From Allobosea sp. UNC402CLCol (GTDB lineage Bacteria; Pseudomonadota; Alphaproteobacteria; Rhizobiales; Beijerinckiaceae), in assembly GCF_000745475.1 (NCBI RefSeq), contig NZ_JQJJ01000009.1, forward strand, positions 868,001 to 932,000: DNA of 64,000 nucleotides. Reading direction: 5' to 3'. This document shows, in pieces, positions 60,730 to 64,000 of this stretch (position 1 is the first letter of the stretch; each line of letters begins with the position of its first letter). The notes beneath the pieces were generated by a model. It saw only the letters and a list, made by a program, of their open reading frames with translations. It was not told where the DNA came from and made no database searches. Made by a program: the position numbers and the translations under genes.

Positions 60730-62127
60730 TCAGAATCGATAGTTCGCCATGACGCCGACGAGCTTGATGAGCTGAGCCGGGCCGGTCTCCCGAATGAACG
60801 TTCCCGGATCGAAGACGCCGACCGAGGCTGCCAGGTTGAGCTCCGGCGTGGCCTGCCAGGCGACGGCGATCTCGGCCTGCGTTCCGATGAAGCGCGCATC
60901 GCTGCCCCTGCCGCTTCGTACGAGCGCCCCCGAGATCGCGTAGATGCCGTCCCCGGTGCTCTGTCGCCAATAGGCCGACCCCGACAGCGACAGCTCGACG
61001 TCCTTGCGCGGATGGATCGTGATGGAGGGCCGAAGCTGGATCAGGTTGCGCGGCCCGATCGGCGACTGGGACACGAAGTACTTGCCCCTTGGAAAGAGGG
61101 GATTGAGCGTTCCCAGTTTCGGATCGTCCGGATCGTCGTCGCCCGAAATCACGTCGGCGGCGAGCCTGAGGTCGGGCTGCAGCGGAGCCTGGGCAAAGCG
61201 ATAGCCGATCTCGCCGCCGATGCCCCATGCCGCCCTGCGGTGGCCTGCGAACGTTCCGTTCTGAACGGCGGCCTCGATGTTCCAGTATGAGGAGCCGGTG
61301 TCTCCGAATATGCGGGTGCCGAAAGTGTGGACCAGCTCTTTCCCGGTTCCCTGATCGTAGACCGCGTTCCGGTCTCGCAGCCCCAGGTAGTAGACGTCGA
61401 AGCCTTTCGCTCGACCATCTCCCAGCCATTGCGTCGCATAGACGCCCCAGAGGGATTTCTGGGTCGACGTCCGATCGTCGAAACTGTCGAGCCGGTTGTC
61501 GACCGGACGAACGGCGAGAGCCGTGACCTGCCGGGTCGGGGCCATCAGAGCCACATCGAAGCCGTCGAAGGCCTGAGGGATATTGGGACCGTAGCGCGTG
61601 TCGACGAAACGTCCCGCGCCCAGCGAGATCAGCTTGCGACCTGCCGACATCCGCAGCGAGGTCGCCTCCGCGACATCCGTCTCCACCTCGACGAAAGCCT
61701 GCAGCATATCCGCACCGGTCGTATCGACGGGTCGCTTGGTGCGGCGCACGCCCGAGATCCCGGAGATGATGGGCTGGGCGAACAGGCGCAGCTTCCCGAC
61801 ATGGAAATCGGCATAGGGCATGAAGCGATGCCAGACATAGCCGTCGTGCGGCGCTTCACCCCAACGGGGATTGGCATAGCCTTCGTAGCGCGATCGGATT
61901 TCGAGACCTGTCGTGAGATAGGCCGATCCATCCGTGCTCAGCGGGATGTATTTGAACGGCTCCGTCCACCGCCCCGTCCGCCGGGCGGGGTCTGCCAGAT
62001 AAGACCAGCTTTCGGGGTAACGCTCGATCGTCAAGGTCGGAGCGCGGCCGATATCGGTCCCGACCTGTGCCTCGACCTGTGTCGCACCGACGATCATCGC
62101 GACGACGAAGCCCCGGATCGACGTCAC
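60730..62127 (-). CDS. outer-membrane protein of the alginate-export (AlgE-like porin) family
   Basis: This 465-residue protein is built of alternating beta-strand-like segments such as YLTTGLEIRSRYEGYANPRWG, LRLFAQPIISGISG, RMSAGRKLISLGAGRFVDTRYG and a C-terminal LVGVMANYRF ending in an aromatic residue, as in outer-membrane barrels. The SWSYLADPARRTGRWTEPFKYIPL opening matches alginate-export domain proteins. A GTG at 62127 gives a clean signal peptide (TSIRGFVVAMIVGATQVEAQ). Longer frames to 62265 add an Arg/Ser-rich tail. It lies downstream of a YcaC-like gene. Confidence 0.72.
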   Translation of the reverse strand: MTSIRGFVVAMIVGATQVEAQVGTDIGRAPTLTIERYPESWSYLADPARRTGRWTEPFKYIPLSTDGSAYLTTGLEIRSRYEGYANPRWGEAPHDGYVWHRFMPYADFHVGKLRLFAQPIISGISGVRRTKRPVDTTGADMLQAFVEVETDVAEATSLRMSAGRKLISLGAGRFVDTRYGPNIPQAFDGFDVALMAPTRQVTALAVRPVDNRLDSFDDRTSTQKSLWGVYATQWLGDGRAKGFDVYYLGLRDRNAVYDQGTGKELVHTFGTRIFGDTGSSYWNIEAAVQNGTFAGHRRAAWGIGGEIGYRFAQAPLQPDLRLAADVISGDDDPDDPKLGTLNPLFPRGKYFVSQSPIGPRNLIQLRPSITIHPRKDVELSLSGSAYWRQSTGDGIYAISGALVRSGRGSDARFIGTQAEIAVAWQATPELNLAASVGVFDPGTFIRETGPAQLIKLVGVMANYRF

Positions 62128-62275
62128 CGGCAGTCGCCAGCCGCTCCCGCTGGAGCGACGCGATCGATGCTCGGCGTGCCCACGTCCGGCCGAGCGTTGA
62201 GATGGGATGACGGATCCCGACAAGCATTCAACTGAAGCGGAATGCATCGCGCGGGATCTCGTCATCCCGCTTCGA

Positions 62276-62929
62276 TCAGCCGGCGGCCTTCGGCGCCGGC
62301 GTGTTGAGCAACTGCTGCTCCCACAGATAGGCGATGCCGCTGCCGCCGAAGTGATCGATCAGAATCTGTGTCAGCTCTTCGACATGCTCCGTGCGTGCCC
62401 AGTCGCGCTGCCATTCGCCGGCGAGCGCCATCACCGTCATCGGGTTCGCGCCGGCCGCGATCATTCGCTGAATGGCCACTTCGTGAGATTCCTTCGAAAT
62501 GCCGCCCGATGCGTCGGTGATCACGGTCACGTCCCAGCCTTCGCCGGCGGCCTGGATGACAGGCATTGCGACGCAGACTTCGGTCCACAGGCCGGCGATG
62601 ATCAGCTGCTTGCGGCCGGTCGCCTTGACGACGCTCACGACATTCTCGTCCTCCCAGGTGTTCACCCAGGTGCGATCGATGACGTCCTGACCCGGAAATA
62701 CGTCGGTGATCTGTTTGAAGAGAAGGCCACCGCGCGCCGCGATCACGCTGGTGAGAATGGTCGGAACATCGAAGGCTTTTGCGAGCTTAGCCAGCGCTGT
62801 CGTATTGTTGACGACCATATGGGGGTCGTGACTGTTCAGATTGGCAAGCTGATAGGGTTGATGGTCGATCAGAACGAGAACCGAGTCTTCGGGACGAAGG
62901 AGCGAGTTCAGGCCGTTGCGGAAGGTCAT
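62276..62929 (-). CDS. isochorismatase-like cysteine hydrolase (YcaC type)
   Basis: This 217-residue protein has the acid Asp22 in VLIDHQPYQ and the nucleophile Cys119 in AGLWTEVCVAMP, with TWEDENVV between them. This is the isochorismatase-like cysteine hydrolase fold of YcaC. The ATG at 62929 has AAGGA seven bases upstream and is preferred over one at 62953. It may act on an amide of unknown identity. The alginate-export-type gene follows on the same strand. Confidence 0.86.
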   Translation of the reverse strand: MTFRNGLNSLLRPEDSVLVLIDHQPYQLANLNSHDPHMVVNNTTALAKLAKAFDVPTILTSVIAARGGLLFKQITDVFPGQDVIDRTWVNTWEDENVVSVVKATGRKQLIIAGLWTEVCVAMPVIQAAGEGWDVTVITDASGGISKESHEVAIQRMIAAGANPMTVMALAGEWQRDWARTEHVEELTQILIDHFGGSGIAYLWEQQLLNTPAPKAAG

Positions 62930-63224
62930 TTCCAATCCTTCTACTGAGATCATCGGTGGTGTGAGTGCGTGCGAAGCCCTGTAGCGCCGGGCTCACGGCG
63001 CATTTCTGCCGTTCCATCCGGCGTCTCGGTAGTCTCACCGGGCGCGAAACTGTGTCCTGCAAGGAGGAACGCCAGCGGGGAGACCGAGGATCTGCAAAGG
63101 ATTGTTGGGATCGCGGTGGCGTAGGCGTGTCGACGGCCGCGCAGACTGGCCGTGAGATCGGCCGTCAGATTGGCGCCGGTCCGCTCCGCGACTGCATCCG
63201 CAAGGTCGCTGGCGGCGAGGAAAG

Positions 63225-64000
63225 CTACGCGCTGCTGTTCGAAGAGAGCTGACGGGCCTTCGGCGGCATCGGCGTAGGTATTGCTGGAAGAATCTCCGGC
63301 AGGCAGCCGGGCAGGGAGTCGGCGTTGCGCGACAGGACCAGTTCCTCGCGCGCGAACAGCTCCGCCAGCCAATCGACGAAGACGCGCACCTTGTTGCTGA
63401 GATGGCGGTTCGGCGGATAGACGATGTGCAGCGGCTTCGGCGCTGCGCACCAGTCCAGCAGCAGCGGCACGAGCCGCCCATCGGCGATCGGCACGCGGGC
63501 CATGAAGGTCGGCAACTGCATGATGCCGTGGCTGGCGAGCCCGGCGGCGAGATAGCCCATGCCGTCATTGAGCGCGATCGTGTAGCGCCCGCTGAGCTCG
63601 ATCGTCTCGTTCTGGTTCTGATAGATCAGCGGCAGCACCCGGCCGCCGAGCGCCGGCCGATAGGCGACGATCTGGTGGCCATCCTCGATATCGCGCGGAT
63701 GGACCGGCGTGCCGAAGCGCGCCAGATAGTCCGGCGTGGCGCAGGTGATGAGTTGCATCTCGCCGATCCGCCGCGCGATCAGGCTCTGGTCGACGATCTC
63801 GCCGGCCCGCACAGCGCAGTCCAGGTTCTCGCCGATCAGGTCTGCCGGCCGGTCGCTCAGGCCGAGATCGAGCTGGATATCGGGATAGCGCGCATGAAAC
63901 TCATGCAGCGCGGGGATGATGACCGAGACTGCCAGCGACGAGCTGCAATCGACTCGCAATCGCCCGCTCGGCCGCGCCTGCGCCAGCGTCAGACTCGCGT
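63225..64000 (-). CDS. LysR family transcriptional regulator, cut by the right edge of the window
   Basis: Only the ligand-binding domain and C-terminus are present. RPSGRLRVDCSSSLAVSVIIPALHEFHARYPDIQLDLGLSDR is the linker and first lobe, and RVFVDWLAELFAREELV is the usual C-terminal helix. The reading frame stays open to 64000, so the winged helix lies outside the window. A short frame starting at 63959 is an internal TTG and not the real start. The 295-bp gap to the YcaC-like gene (62930-63224) shows no gene I can support. Confidence 0.85.
   Translation of the reverse strand, partial: ASLTLAQARPSGRLRVDCSSSLAVSVIIPALHEFHARYPDIQLDLGLSDRPADLIGENLDCAVRAGEIVDQSLIARRIGEMQLITCATPDYLARFGTPVHPRDIEDGHQIVAYRPALGGRVLPLIYQNQNETIELSGRYTIALNDGMGYLAAGLASHGIMQLPTFMARVPIADGRLVPLLLDWCAAPKPLHIVYPPNRHLSNKVRVFVDWLAELFAREELVLSRNADSLPGCLPEILPAIPTPMPPKARQLSSNSSA

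Noticed and set aside
62965-63252. 95-codon plus-strand frame between the YcaC-like and LysR genes
   Set aside because: It overlaps the end of the LysR gene on the opposite strand, has no family resemblance and no ribosome site.

Overview
The window is GC-rich, gene-dense bacterial DNA. It is dominated by ABC importers, with Tat-type leaders on several binding proteins and TetR, LysR and Lrp regulators. Gene content and codon style point to an alphaproteobacterium of the order Hyphomicrobiales (Rhizobiales). A Bosea- or Methylobacterium-like genus is a guess I cannot confirm without a search. There are no rRNA or tRNA genes, no CRISPR array and no intact mobile element. The only mobile trace is a decayed IS3-type transposase near 56.2-56.5 kb.

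Layout. 1-4.8 kb: a polar amino-acid ABC importer preceded by an M20 amidohydrolase and divergent from a Cys/Met-type PLP enzyme. This suggests import, deacylation and lysis of conjugated amino acids. 4.9-8.6 kb: a ferric-iron ABC importer with a terminator-like hairpin between the binding-protein gene and the permease gene. 9.0-21.5 kb: one large minus-strand locus led by a TetR gene. It holds a complete branched-chain-type (Liv) importer, a GAF protein, two tandem amidohydrolases and a complete polyamine/opine-type importer. The same 15-bp motif lies before the TetR gene and before the second importer, which makes this a likely two-operon regulon. 21.6-28.7 kb: CopD-cytochrome c fusion, CopC, a nitrate/sulfonate-type ABC importer, OsmC, a possible leader peptide and cysK.

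28.9-39.0 kb: an MFS exporter with its divergent LysR regulator, then a TetR/RND efflux operon. That operon has two periplasmic adaptor lipoproteins, one pump and a lipoprotein alpha/beta hydrolase, with two perfect AACTGAAC-type palindromes in the divergent control region. 39.3-48.0 kb (plus strand): a hydroxylysine-kinase-like enzyme, an AGXT2L-type phospholyase/aminotransferase, an Lrp regulator and a dipeptide-type ABC importer. 48.2-55.8 kb (minus strand): aldehyde dehydrogenase, FAD amine oxidase, a D-serine-dehydratase-type PLP enzyme, two paralogous tandem-GNAT acetyltransferases and a second FAD oxidase. Read together, 39-56 kb looks like an uptake and catabolism island for an unusual amino acid, and hydroxylysine is the best-supported candidate.

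56.6-64.0 kb: a zinc-less quinone-oxidoreductase-type MDR, an SDR and a chloroperoxidase-like hydrolase divergent from a LysR regulator, an alginate-export-type outer-membrane protein, a YcaC-like cysteine hydrolase and a LysR gene cut by the window end. Start codons were chosen from Shine-Dalgarno sequences, overlaps with neighbours and family length. Function calls come from motifs read by eye, because no database search was possible.
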